From positions 3,472,492 through 3,536,491 of the forward strand of contig NZ_CP131130.1 of the NCBI RefSeq assembly GCF_033705735.1: a stretch of DNA of 64,000 bases, read 5' to 3'. The position numbers were made by a program, and so were the translations under genes. Positions 8,124 through 15,918 of the stretch are shown here, piece after piece (the first letter of the stretch is position 1; every line of letters starts with the position of its first letter). Source of the stretch: Shinella zoogloeoides (GTDB lineage Bacteria; Pseudomonadota; Alphaproteobacteria; Rhizobiales; Rhizobiaceae). Below the pieces are notes generated by a model, which had not been told where the DNA came from, did not search any database, and worked only from the letters and a program-made list of their open reading frames with translations.

Positions 8124-9323
8124 TCAGTCGCGCAGCGAGCGCCTTGTCAGGCGGGCAAGCATGAGCAGGGTGGCCGCCGCCATCAAGGCCGCATAGCCCG
8201 CCAGCGGCCAGACGGTGGTGCCGTCGAGCAGCACGACCGCGGCCGTGCCCGCAATGCCGGTGATCAGGCTCTGTACGCAGAAATGCAGCGCGACTGCGGT
8301 GCCGGCGGCATGGGCGAAGGCCTGCAGCGCGCCGTTGGCGGAGACGGATGCCGTCAGCACGATGCCGACCGCCATCAGCCACATCGGCGGCATGAGGCTC
8401 CAGAAGGACGCCCCCAGCAGGTGTTGCCCGAGGACCAGCAAGGCTGCGCCGGAGAGCAGCAGCGCCATGCCGCGCACCGTGCAGCCGGCAATGCCCCAGC
8501 GCTCGACAAGCCTTTCCGCAAACCGCGCCGTCGCGATCATGACCAGGGCGGCGGTCGCGAAGGCGAGGCTGAAGCCCAGTTCGGAAAGGCCGGCGCCATC
8601 CATCAGGATACGCGGCGCGGTCGAGAAGAAGACGAAGAACGTCCCCATGGCCGCGCCGAAGGCGAGCGTGTAGGTCCAGAAGGCAGGGCTCGCCAGCACG
8701 GGACCGAAGGCGCGCTTCTGCGCCATCGCCTCGACGGGGCGCGTCTCGTGCCATTTCGGCAAGGCCACGAACAGCATCGCGATCGCGGGAAGGGCGAGCG
8801 CGACGAACAGCGCCTGCCAGCCGAAGGCCCGCGCGATCAGCGCGCCGGCAATCGGCCCGAGGGCCGGAACGAAGGCCAGCATGGCATTCATCAGGCTGTA
8901 GATGACGGCGCTTTCCGGCCTGTCGGCATAGACGTCGCGGATCGTGGCGAAGAGCGCTACGAGCGCCGCCGAGGCACCGATGGCCTGCACGAGCCGTAAC
9001 GCCACGAACAGCGGCGCCGAGGTCGTGATGGCAAGGCCGAGGGAGGCGGCGGCGAAGATCACCGCCCCCGCGATCAGCACCGGCCGGCGGCCGATACGGT
9101 CGGAGAGCGGGCCGAACAGCACCTGCCCGACGCCGAGCGCGATCATGTACACCGTCAGGGTGAGCTGCACCACGTCCGGTGTCGTCCGCAGGATCGCGGG
9201 CATGGCGGGAACGACCGGCAGGTAGATGTCCATGCCGAGCGAAGCGAGAATGTTGAAGGGAGCCAGCAGCAGCAGCGCTGCCGGCAGGCTGTAGGTCCAC
9301 GCGCGTGGATCACGAATACGCAT
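8124..9323 (-). CDS. Bcr/CflA-family multidrug efflux MFS transporter
   Basis: A 399-aa major facilitator with about 12 membrane segments in two halves. Family signs are the early LASLGMDIYLPVVPAM segment and GQVLFGPLSDRIGRRPVL (motif A) in the loop between helices 2 and 3. Proteins of this group export bicyclomycin, chloramphenicol or related compounds with proton antiport. The substrate here is unknown. It is the last host gene before the genomic island boundary. Confidence 0.9.
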   Translation of the reverse strand: MRIRDPRAWTYSLPAALLLLAPFNILASLGMDIYLPVVPAMPAILRTTPDVVQLTLTVYMIALGVGQVLFGPLSDRIGRRPVLIAGAVIFAAASLGLAITTSAPLFVALRLVQAIGASAALVALFATIRDVYADRPESAVIYSLMNAMLAFVPALGPIAGALIARAFGWQALFVALALPAIAMLFVALPKWHETRPVEAMAQKRAFGPVLASPAFWTYTLAFGAAMGTFFVFFSTAPRILMDGAGLSELGFSLAFATAALVMIATARFAERLVERWGIAGCTVRGMALLLSGAALLVLGQHLLGASFWSLMPPMWLMAVGIVLTASVSANGALQAFAHAAGTAVALHFCVQSLITGIAGTAAVVLLDGTTVWPLAGYAALMAAATLLMLARLTRRSLRD

Positions 9324-9391
9324 GATTGATCATCCGCTGAATGAGAAATCCGGCGGCGTCTGCGCTGTAGTCTGAAAGGGTTCAGCAGAAC

Positions 9392-9419
9392 GCCGCAACA
9401 ACAAGGTTGTCGTTGCGGC
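9392..9419. terminator. hairpin, possibly the displaced guaA terminator
   Basis: GCCGCAACAACAA and TTGTCGTTGCGGC form a 13-bp stem with one mismatch and a two-base loop. On the minus strand it lies 41 bases after the displaced copy of the guaA stop codon at 9461-9463. It may therefore be the original guaA terminator cut off by the island. The alternative is a regulatory hairpin of the transporter gene. Confidence 0.4.
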
Positions 9420-9460
9420 TTATTTCACTGCTTTCTTGGATCCCCGCATGCGAGCCCCCG

Positions 9461-9478
9461 TTATTCCCACTCAATTGT
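9461..9478 (-). repeat. distal attachment site, copy of the guaA tail
   Basis: On the minus strand these 18 bases read ACA ATT GAG TGG GAA TAA, i.e. TIEWE and stop, the same residues that end GuaA at 17347. It matches the intact guaA end at 14 of 18 positions, with an unbroken core TCCCACTC (plus strand). No coding similarity to guaA continues beyond it. Confidence 0.78.
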
Positions 9479-9885
9479 TTGCGCTATAGATTAAGCCATT
9501 GAAAAACAAAGCGAAAAAATATTTTTGAGGGCCATATGCCGTTGCACCCACTGTCAAAAAGCTATCCCTCTTGAAATCATTGGGTTTTTTCAGCTGTTTG
9601 GCTCGAAAAAATTTTCGCCATCTATCGCTGGTGACGGTCGCCTCTTCAGTTCGCGGAACAGACGGCGAATGTCCTCGCAAGAGCTGCATCATACCGACTC
9701 GCGATTCCATTTTCCATCCTGCTTGGGAGATTCGGAAAGCGATCAGGGGAAATAGTCCGGTATGAGGGGAAAGCCTTCCCCTGCGGCCGAGCCCAAGGTC
9801 TCGGCCGACCCCTTCTGCGGGGAGACCCCGCAACGCCCCCTTTGCTGGAGACCGGCTATTCATAGCAGGATTCGCAGACCTTGAA
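9479..9885. other. left end of the island, no convincing gene
   Basis: The first about 280 bases are AT-rich with scattered T and A runs. They contain no frame with a start, ribosome site and codon bias together. From 9764 a GC-rich repeat begins (listed separately). A 130-codon minus-strand frame covering 9471-9863 crosses the attachment site and the repeat and looks accidental. Confidence 0.5.
9764..9826 (+). repeat. 62-bp island repeat, copy A
   Basis: A GC-rich block beginning GGGGAAAGCCTTCCCC (itself a hairpin) and ending CCCCTTCTGCGGGGA. It is about 85 percent identical by eye to 15841-15901, in the same orientation. The two copies flank the AbiE remnant plus the methyltransferase operon. 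Confidence 0.75.
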
Positions 9886-9915
9886 TGTCAGAAAAACATA
9901 CGCTATTTTCTGACA
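9886..9915 (+). promoter_or_regulatory. inverted-repeat operator of the AbiEi-like gene
   Basis: TGTCAGAAAA (9886-9895) and TTTTCTGACA (9906-9915) form a perfect 10-bp inverted repeat with a 10-base spacer. The right half ends one base before the ATG at 9917, leaving no room for a Shine-Dalgarno. AbiEi antitoxins are known to repress their own promoters by binding inverted repeats, which fits this position. Confidence 0.7.
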
Positions 9916-9916
9916 C

Positions 9917-10546
9917 ATGAAAACGCTGGTCACATCGGTTCCCGATCGGATTATGAAGCGCGTCCGCTCCAGCGGTCGCGGCGGCGTCTTCACGCCCAGC
10001 GACTTCCTCGACGTTGCCGCACGCGCAGCGGTCGATCAGGCTCTTTCGCGACTGGTCAAGAACGGCGCGCTGCGTCGCCTAACCCGTGGCCTGTATGACT
10101 ACCCCAAGCTCCATCCGAAACTCGGTCAGCTCTCTCCCACGCCCGATGACATCGCGCAGGCGTTGGCGCGTGAGACGGGATCGCAGGTGCAGATCGCTGG
10201 CGCCCGGGCCGCGAACGCCCTCGGCCTGACGACGCAGATGCCGGCGAAGAACACCTACCTGACCGACGGGCCGTCCCGGCGCGTGGTGCTGGGCAAGCGC
10301 GTGGTCGACCTTCGGCACGCATCCCCCAAGCACCTGATCGCTCCCGGCAGCCCGGCGGGCACCGTCGTTCAGGCGCTCCGGCATGTGGGTCCGCTGCGCG
10401 CCACCGATGTCGCGCAGGTCGCGGCTCATCATCTGTCGGCCTCCGACAAGAAGACCCTCGCAGCCTCCGCCACTCAGGCTCCCGCCTGGATGCGGCCCAC
10501 GCTCGCCTCGATCGCCAGCGCAGATTTGGCCGGAAGCAATGGATAA
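9917..10546 (+). CDS. AbiEi/DUF6088-type antitoxin, transcriptional repressor
   Basis: A 209-aa protein of the type IV AbiEi antitoxin group. It has an N-terminal winged-helix region (IMKRVRSSGRGGVFTPSDF ... LSRLVKNGALRRLTRGLYDYP, about residues 14-60) and a C-terminal antitoxin domain. In intact modules it represses its own operon and opposes the AbiEii nucleotidyltransferase toxin in abortive phage defence. The following toxin gene overlaps it by eight bases but is broken, so this antitoxin is now an orphan. Codon use is mixed, as in the rest of the island. Confidence 0.85.
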   Translation: MKTLVTSVPDRIMKRVRSSGRGGVFTPSDFLDVAARAAVDQALSRLVKNGALRRLTRGLYDYPKLHPKLGQLSPTPDDIAQALARETGSQVQIAGARAANALGLTTQMPAKNTYLTDGPSRRVVLGKRVVDLRHASPKHLIAPGSPAGTVVQALRHVGPLRATDVAQVAAHHLSASDKKTLAASATQAPAWMRPTLASIASADLAGSNG

Positions 10547-10667
10547 GGTCGCCCTGCTTCCCGGCAGGGACCGCGCCGCCGTCTTCTGGGAACCAGGCGC
10601 AGCCCGCGGGACGGCGAATACGATCGTCGGAAAAGGACTCCCGGGTCGGTTAGATGCTGCTTGGTAA
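10539..10667 (+). pseudogene. remnant of an AbiEii-type nucleotidyltransferase toxin
   Basis: The frame starts at ATG 10539 overlapping the antitoxin stop, the normal AbiE arrangement. It begins MDKVALLPGRDRAAVF, the usual start of AbiEii toxins. After residue 28 an extra base breaks the frame: the family motif (I)VEKDFWVCW is found across 10622-10655 only by shifting frame (E-K-D-S-R-V-G then stop). Nothing of the nucleotidyltransferase core (GGTSLSK and DIDL motifs) follows. The gene is thus cut to about 42 codons plus a short shifted piece. Confidence 0.8.
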
Positions 10668-10689
10668 GCCCGCATGTCCTTGGCCGCAC

Positions 10690-10732
10690 TTGCTCGACTG
10701 GACATATAAGCATATAGAACATATACAGAACT
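10690..10732 (+). promoter_or_regulatory. probable promoter of the methyltransferase operon
   Basis: An AT-rich patch carries three CATATA hexamers starting at 10703, 10711 and 10720, with a TTGCTC at 10690 as a possible -35. It lies between the toxin remnant and the palindrome in front of the regulator gene. The exact -10 cannot be chosen by eye. Confidence 0.4.
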
Positions 10733-10754
10733 AACACGGGGTGCACCCCGTGTT
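10733..10754. promoter_or_regulatory. 22-bp perfect palindrome, probable operator
   Basis: AACACGGGGTG is followed directly by its exact reverse complement with no spacer. It sits 34 bases before the start of the MerR-like regulator and just downstream of the AT-rich promoter patch. This is where an autoregulating dimeric repressor would bind. No T-run follows, so it is not a terminator. Confidence 0.65.
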
Positions 10755-10787
10755 GATCCGGGGCCAGTTCCATACTAATGTCGCCTA

Positions 10788-11264
10788 ATGCGTTATACTC
10801 AGAGCCAGATTCGTGAATTGCTATCCATTTCGGTGGATGCCTTTCGCGCGTGGCGGGACGCCATTCCCGCACTGGCCCTACACAAAGGGCATGCCCCCAG
10901 CTTCACCCCGGGGGATGTTGTCGCCATGGCGATCGTCGCTGAACTCGTCAGGGATTTCGGAGTGCGCGTAGGGACGGTCGGCAACCGTTTTGATGAGTTG
11001 TTCAAGGAGTGCCGAGGGAGGTCCTGGCTCTCGCTTGAAAATTGCGTCACCTTGATCGACGCTGAGAGTTTTCGTTTGGTCGACGTAAACTTGGCCCGCC
11101 AGCACTCTCCGGATACTTCCACCCTTTACATTCCTTGCGCACCGATCATTGCGCGACTGCGCTCGGTACTCACGGCAACAGAAGTCGACCAAGTTCAGGG
11201 CCATCTGCAGTTCCCCCCGACCTCTGTTACCGTGCGGCCGGAACGGCGTGGGACACGAACATGA
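10788..11264 (+). CDS. MerR-like helix-turn-helix regulator of the island operon
   Basis: A 158-aa protein whose first 70 residues resemble a MerR-type winged helix: YTQSQIRELLSISVDAFRAWRDAIPAL, then SFTPGDVVAMAIVAELVRDFG. The remaining 85 residues match nothing I recognise. The start has no clear Shine-Dalgarno. The stop overlaps the methyltransferase ATG in an ATGA, so the two are translationally coupled. By position it is likely a controller of the methyltransferase, acting through the 22-bp palindrome upstream, but that is inference. Confidence 0.7.
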   Translation: MRYTQSQIRELLSISVDAFRAWRDAIPALALHKGHAPSFTPGDVVAMAIVAELVRDFGVRVGTVGNRFDELFKECRGRSWLSLENCVTLIDAESFRLVDVNLARQHSPDTSTLYIPCAPIIARLRSVLTATEVDQVQGHLQFPPTSVTVRPERRGTRT

Positions 11265-14200
11265 CTACCTTGGCAACCGCGCTGGCGCCGGAGTGGAAGG
11301 ACCGACTGGGCCTCGCGCATCGGCGCGCGCCCGAGCTTTACGAGTCGTCTGACGCTGTAAGCGACGTACCACATGCACCCGCTATTCGGGCCGCCCTCGA
11401 TGAGATGGGCGTGTCCGCTATCTTTTGTGTTCAAGGCGTTCCAACTGTCGCTATCCTCGAGGCGGATCACTACGACCGTGCTGCGGTAATCGACCTTCAC
11501 GGCGCATTATGGAATCAAGGGCTGGCCAGTCTGCTTTTGGTCATTGCCGAAGATACGCTCAGAGCATTCTCGCTCGCTCGTACTCCGCTTAGCGATCCTG
11601 GCAACGCCTTCGAGACCCGCTGCCTCATTGAAAGCCTGAGCCTGACGGCCGAAGCGCTAAAGTTCCAGAATCTCATATACGGCGCGGAATCCGGGCGTCT
11701 CTGGAAGGACTACGGCGAATACTTCCCGCCCAAAGAGCGTATCGACCAGGTTCTTCTAGATAATCTGAATGCATCCCACGGCCTCTTGCAAGCTGCTGAA
11801 CTAGCCCCCGACGCGGCGCAGGCATTGCTTATTCAGGCAATGTTTATCGCCTATCTTGAAGACCGTGAGATCGTAACGCCGGCCTATTTCGCGGCGGTTT
11901 CCGAGAAAAGTGCCGAGAGCTTCTCAGCGCTATTGGAAACGGGCGACGTTGATCTTTTCCGGGCTCTGTTTCGAACCCTTCATGCAGACTTCAACGGCGA
12001 CCTGTTCGTAGCACCCTGCTCCTTCGAGCCCAAAGGCGAAGTGCCAGAAGTCTCGCCCGCGCATCTCGCGGTCTTGGCTCGGTTCCGCTCGGGGCGCGAG
12101 GAGATGGCACATTCGGGCCAGCAGCGCTTTTGGGGCTATGACTTCCGCTACATCCCAATCGAGTTGGTCAGCGCGGTCTATGATCGCTTTCTCGGTGAAC
12201 GTGAGGCCGAACGCCGCGCGAATGGTGCTTACTACACCCCCATGTTCCTCGCTGACACGGTCGTTTCCCAAGCTTGGGAAATGCTGCCGGACGCGTTTCG
12301 GACAACCGGGAGCTTTCTCGATCCGGCCTGTGGCTCAGGCGTTTTCCTTGTCCGCTCGTTCCAGCGGCTTTGCGAGCATTGGCGTGCCAAGCGCAAGACG
12401 CAGACAATCTCATGGAAGACGCTGCTATCGCTACTGAGCCAGATTCACGGCTGGGACCTCAATGGTGGTGCTGTTCGCGTCGCTGTGTTTTCGCTCTACG
12501 TCGCTTTGCTCGAAGAGGTTTCGCCGCGCGACATCCGCAAGCTCATTACCCGGGGAAAGCTCCTCCCAGAACTTTGGGGCAAGACCCTTGTCTGCCGCGA
12601 CTTTTTCGACGTACCGCCGGAGAGTGCGCAGTACGAAGTCATTATAGGCAATCCGCCTTGGACTAGCCGCCGCGGTCCCGCGCGCTCGTCCGTGCAGTGG
12701 AGTAAAAAGACTGGCCATCCTATGCCGGGAGGCGAGGACGCATGGGCATTCACCTGGAAGGCTCTCTCGCATCTCGCTGACGGCGGGCTGATCGCGTTCT
12801 TGTTGCCCGCGATGGGTTTTTTGCACAACCATGCTCAAAACACCGTTGAAGCACGTGACGCATTCTTCCGGAAATCCCGCGTCCGCCGTGTCATTAACTT
12901 CGCAGACCTTCGGTTTCAGCTTTTTGAGAAGGCTCATCGCCCCACCGCTTTGATCATATACGGCAGCGCCAAGCCCGACAGTTTCCCATATCGGTTCGAC
13001 TATTGGGCGCCGAAGGCTGACCTCAACCTCCGCATCAAGCGGGTCATCACCCTGAGCAGCGCCGACAAGGCAATACTCGGGGTCGGCACGGTTCTGGATA
13101 ATCCGCTGATCTTCAAACAGCGGCTCTGGATGCGTGAGCCTGACGCCAAGCTCTTTGGCTACCTTGGGCGGCTCCCCAAACTAGGAGCCTTCGTCAGCGA
13201 TTACGGCAGCCTGAGCCGACGCCGCGAAGAGCCGGGCGATAGATGGGTGATCGGGCAAGGCTATCAACCATTCAACGAGGACAGCGAGAGCGACGCGCCT
13301 CCTCTCGTAAGCGACTATGTCGGGCGCCTCCCTGACCTCCCGATTACAGCCTATTCGCGTTTGGCTCAGGCGGCGGGGGGGTTGCAATCCGCCGCCTCGT
13401 CGACAGTTCGTCGCCGCGGATTCGAAGCGGGCTTCAACGGTACGCGCATCCTTATCCCTCGCGGGGTGGAGACATCGCAAAATCGCCTCCGAGCCGCCTA
13501 TTGCGACGAACCGCTCACCTTTCAGGATATCTTACAAGCGATCGTGGTGCCGGCCGGCCAGAGCGACCGTGCAAAGATTCTGACTGCAATCCTCAATAGC
13601 CGCATCGCGGTCTGGTACGCCTTTCACGGCACCGCTTCATTCGGGTCAGACCGCCCGGAGGTCAAGCAAGCCGATCTCCTGCGATTGCCGTTTCCATCAC
13701 CTGCCGATGTCCCAGACGAAGGCGCGGCGGCGCAGGCAGCTCTTAAGCTGATTGCGATTGTGGACGATGCACGCGAACGCTCCAATGAGCCCTTCTCGAT
13801 GCAGGTCGACGAAAGCGAAATACTTCGGCAGATCGACCGCCTCGCATACCAGTATTTTTGTCTGTCGCCGGATGAGATTGCGTTGATCGACGATACCGTC
13901 GAAGCGGTTCTGCCCGCGCTTCAACCTCATGAAGGCCACTTCCCCAAGCTTTGGGGAGCGCCTAACGAAGCACAGCGGGCGCAATATGCGCGTACCTTGG
14001 CGGCCAGCCTTGCGGACTGGTTCAGAGACAAGAAGATCGATGCTCGTCTCGTCGCGCGCGGGGCCGATGTAGCGATACTTCGCCTGCATCTAGGCGGGCA
14101 TGAAGACTACGCCGAGGATACGACGGGAGAACTTAGCGAGGTTCTCGGGCAACTGGCGGCGCATATCCATAGGCCGCTCGACGGCAATTTCCAGCTTATG

Positions 14201-14356
14201 CCGGATCTCAGGGTTTTCGTTGGCGACTGCCTGTATCTCATCAAGCCGATGCAGATGCGCTTCTGGCTGCGCTCCACGGCGCTCGCAGATGCCGATGGAA
14301 TAACGCTCGATCTTCAGCAAGCCGCGTCTGTGCGGCAACGGCGGAGTGCTGATTGA
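11261..14356 (+). CDS. Eco57I-like N6-adenine DNA methyltransferase, 1031 aa
   Basis: A large SAM-dependent DNA methyltransferase. After an N-terminal domain of about 320 residues (including LHGALWNQGLASLLLVIAEDTLRAFSL), the core shows YYTP near 328-331, the SAM motif FLDPACGSGVFL near 356-367 and the catalytic NPPW near 465-468. A long C-terminal region resembles the target-recognition half of type IIG/Eco57I enzymes. I see no D-ExK nuclease triad in the N-terminus, so it probably methylates without cutting. The ATG at 11261 overlaps the regulator stop. The frame also runs open upstream to 11135, but that part lies inside the regulator gene. Confidence 0.85.
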   Translation: MTTLATALAPEWKDRLGLAHRRAPELYESSDAVSDVPHAPAIRAALDEMGVSAIFCVQGVPTVAILEADHYDRAAVIDLHGALWNQGLASLLLVIAEDTLRAFSLARTPLSDPGNAFETRCLIESLSLTAEALKFQNLIYGAESGRLWKDYGEYFPPKERIDQVLLDNLNASHGLLQAAELAPDAAQALLIQAMFIAYLEDREIVTPAYFAAVSEKSAESFSALLETGDVDLFRALFRTLHADFNGDLFVAPCSFEPKGEVPEVSPAHLAVLARFRSGREEMAHSGQQRFWGYDFRYIPIELVSAVYDRFLGEREAERRANGAYYTPMFLADTVVSQAWEMLPDAFRTTGSFLDPACGSGVFLVRSFQRLCEHWRAKRKTQTISWKTLLSLLSQIHGWDLNGGAVRVAVFSLYVALLEEVSPRDIRKLITRGKLLPELWGKTLVCRDFFDVPPESAQYEVIIGNPPWTSRRGPARSSVQWSKKTGHPMPGGEDAWAFTWKALSHLADGGLIAFLLPAMGFLHNHAQNTVEARDAFFRKSRVRRVINFADLRFQLFEKAHRPTALIIYGSAKPDSFPYRFDYWAPKADLNLRIKRVITLSSADKAILGVGTVLDNPLIFKQRLWMREPDAKLFGYLGRLPKLGAFVSDYGSLSRRREEPGDRWVIGQGYQPFNEDSESDAPPLVSDYVGRLPDLPITAYSRLAQAAGGLQSAASSTVRRRGFEAGFNGTRILIPRGVETSQNRLRAAYCDEPLTFQDILQAIVVPAGQSDRAKILTAILNSRIAVWYAFHGTASFGSDRPEVKQADLLRLPFPSPADVPDEGAAAQAALKLIAIVDDARERSNEPFSMQVDESEILRQIDRLAYQYFCLSPDEIALIDDTVEAVLPALQPHEGHFPKLWGAPNEAQRAQYARTLAASLADWFRDKKIDARLVARGADVAILRLHLGGHEDYAEDTTGELSEVLGQLAAHIHRPLDGNFQLMPDLRVFVGDCLYLIKPMQMRFWLRSTALADADGITLDLQQAASVRQRRSAD

Positions 14357-15009
14357 TGCTGATCGGCGATATGGAGGGGTGGGTCGACAGTTTCGTTTCC
14401 TTTGATGATCGCTTCCTCGAGAGGATCGCCGCGGCTTTTCCTGCTTGCATGGCCGTTCTCCCGGAACAGCCTGGGGAAGATGACATCACCATCAATCTCG
14501 TCGATCGCCTGGCAAAGGACGCCGTCGTGCGTAGGTTGTGCCATTGGGTCGAATACCAGTTCGAGCCGTTCGGCCTTGCTCCTGACGGATCTAAATATAG
14601 CAAAGGCATCATCGATATCGCCGTGCTGTTCGACTGGGAGCGGGAGCGCTACCTGGCCTACGAGTGCAAGCGGCTTAATGTGATCCACGCTGGAAATCGT
14701 AGCTCCTTGGCGACCGCATACGTCACGCAAGGCATGATGCGTTTCCTCACGGAGCAATATGCGGAAAATCTGCCCGTTGGTTGCATGCTTGGCTATGTGC
14801 TCGACGGGGACGTGACCTTCGCCCAAGCGCGGCTTGCCGGCGCTATCGGTGGACATGTCCCCCTCGCGCTCATTGACGGACCTGCGCCGTTGGCTGCAGT
14901 CGAAGCCATAGAACGCTTTCGCACGCGGCATACCCGCCCAGCCGGCTCAGAAATCGAGCTTCGGCACGCGCTGTTTTCGAGATCACCAGTGATCGAACCA
15001 GCCGCCTGA
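14356..15009 (+). CDS. PD-(D/E)XK-nuclease-like protein beside the methyltransferase
   Basis: A 217-aa protein of no named family that I recognise. Residues about 68-98 show the layout of a PD-(D/E)XK nuclease: a glutamate-bearing helix (HWVEYQFEP), then KGIIDIAVLFDW with the aspartate, then YLAYECKRLN supplying E-x-K. The ATG overlaps the methyltransferase stop (TGATG), so it is coupled to it. This makes it a candidate restriction nuclease for that methyltransferase. The assignment rests on motif spacing only and needs a structure-based comparison. Confidence 0.6.
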   Translation: MLIGDMEGWVDSFVSFDDRFLERIAAAFPACMAVLPEQPGEDDITINLVDRLAKDAVVRRLCHWVEYQFEPFGLAPDGSKYSKGIIDIAVLFDWERERYLAYECKRLNVIHAGNRSSLATAYVTQGMMRFLTEQYAENLPVGCMLGYVLDGDVTFAQARLAGAIGGHVPLALIDGPAPLAAVEAIERFRTRHTRPAGSEIELRHALFSRSPVIEPAA

Positions 15010-15037
15010 CGAACCGGGCATTGGCGAGGATAGGCCC

Positions 15038-15841
15038 TTGGATAGCAGCATAATCGTCGAGAATGCGATCAGCACTCTCGCAAATACGATGAGAATCTAT
15101 GGTGAAGCGCACATGCGCTTTGGCGATCTGTTCAAGATCGATCCCGAAGAGGCGATTAATAACATCGATCGCTCTTTCGAGATGATGCTTGAGAGCTTCC
15201 ATACGCTTTATGATGTGTCGAAGCACCTCTTCCCATATTTTGAGCATGGGGACACTGCCCTTTTGATCGCGGTGAGAAACGCCATCTATCATCGTGATCA
15301 CCCGCTGTTTCGGAGCCTGCGGTGGCGCCTGCACCTTGATAGAGGTGGAGTGGAACGCTGGCTCGGCGCCTCCTTTTTGCTTGCAGGGCACCCCACGCGT
15401 CACGGCGCCCCGATCCGGATATCCCATCATGTGAGGTTGGACGACTTGGACGCGCGCCTCGATCCGTCGCGCGCATCCCCTTATCTCGACACCTTTGTAA
15501 ACGCGACGAAGGCCGCAGACCGATCTACGCTGATTGATTCTCAGTTGGGACTTCCGGCGATCCGCGAATTTCGCTGTCGACACAGATACCCTGACGATCA
15601 AACCTATCTCGATCTAGGACCGATTTTTGTCTCGGCCATTTGCAGGGTGTTCAAGGCAATGAACGCCGCGGGCATCAATTTCAGAGATTTCGACGCCAGT
15701 ACTTATGTCGGTCCGTTCACCACGGAAATCGCGGTCGATCTCTCCAGCCAAGACTTCAAGCAATTGCGTTTGCGCGGTTGGGGACCGCTGGACCTCATCC
15801 CTATTCCCATCGAGGACAGGCATGAACACGGAGTCGAGTGA
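15038..15841 (+). CDS. hypothetical protein with a HEPN-like RNxxxH motif
   Basis: A 267-aa soluble protein with a helical N-terminal half. LLIAVRNAIYHRDHPLF near residues 75-92 contains R-N-x3-H, the signature of HEPN ribonucleases common in defence and toxin systems. The rest is unrecognised. It probably starts at TTG 15038 behind GAGGATAGG, 28 bases after the nuclease-like gene, so it belongs to the same operon. The family assignment is tentative: a single RxxxxH can occur by chance. Confidence 0.5.
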   Translation: MDSSIIVENAISTLANTMRIYGEAHMRFGDLFKIDPEEAINNIDRSFEMMLESFHTLYDVSKHLFPYFEHGDTALLIAVRNAIYHRDHPLFRSLRWRLHLDRGGVERWLGASFLLAGHPTRHGAPIRISHHVRLDDLDARLDPSRASPYLDTFVNATKAADRSTLIDSQLGLPAIREFRCRHRYPDDQTYLDLGPIFVSAICRVFKAMNAAGINFRDFDASTYVGPFTTEIAVDLSSQDFKQLRLRGWGPLDLIPIPIEDRHEHGVE

Positions 15842-15901
15842 AGGGGGAAAGCCTTCCCCCGCGGCCGAGCCGAAGTCTAGACCGCCCCCTTCTGCGGGGA
15901 C
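15841..15901 (+). repeat. 62-bp island repeat, copy B
   Basis: It begins GGGGGAAAGCCTTCCCCC and ends CCCCTTCTGCGGGGA, matching copy A at 9764-9826 in the same direction. It starts on the last base of the HEPN-like gene's stop codon and ends 17 bases before the ATG of the next gene. It may therefore act as a leader or a recombination boundary. Confidence 0.75.
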
Positions 15902-15918
15902 GCAGGCGTAAAATTACG

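Noticed and set aside
9471..9863. 130-codon minus-strand frame at the left end of the island
   Set aside because: It crosses repeat A and part of the attachment site, lacks a ribosome site and shows no family features.
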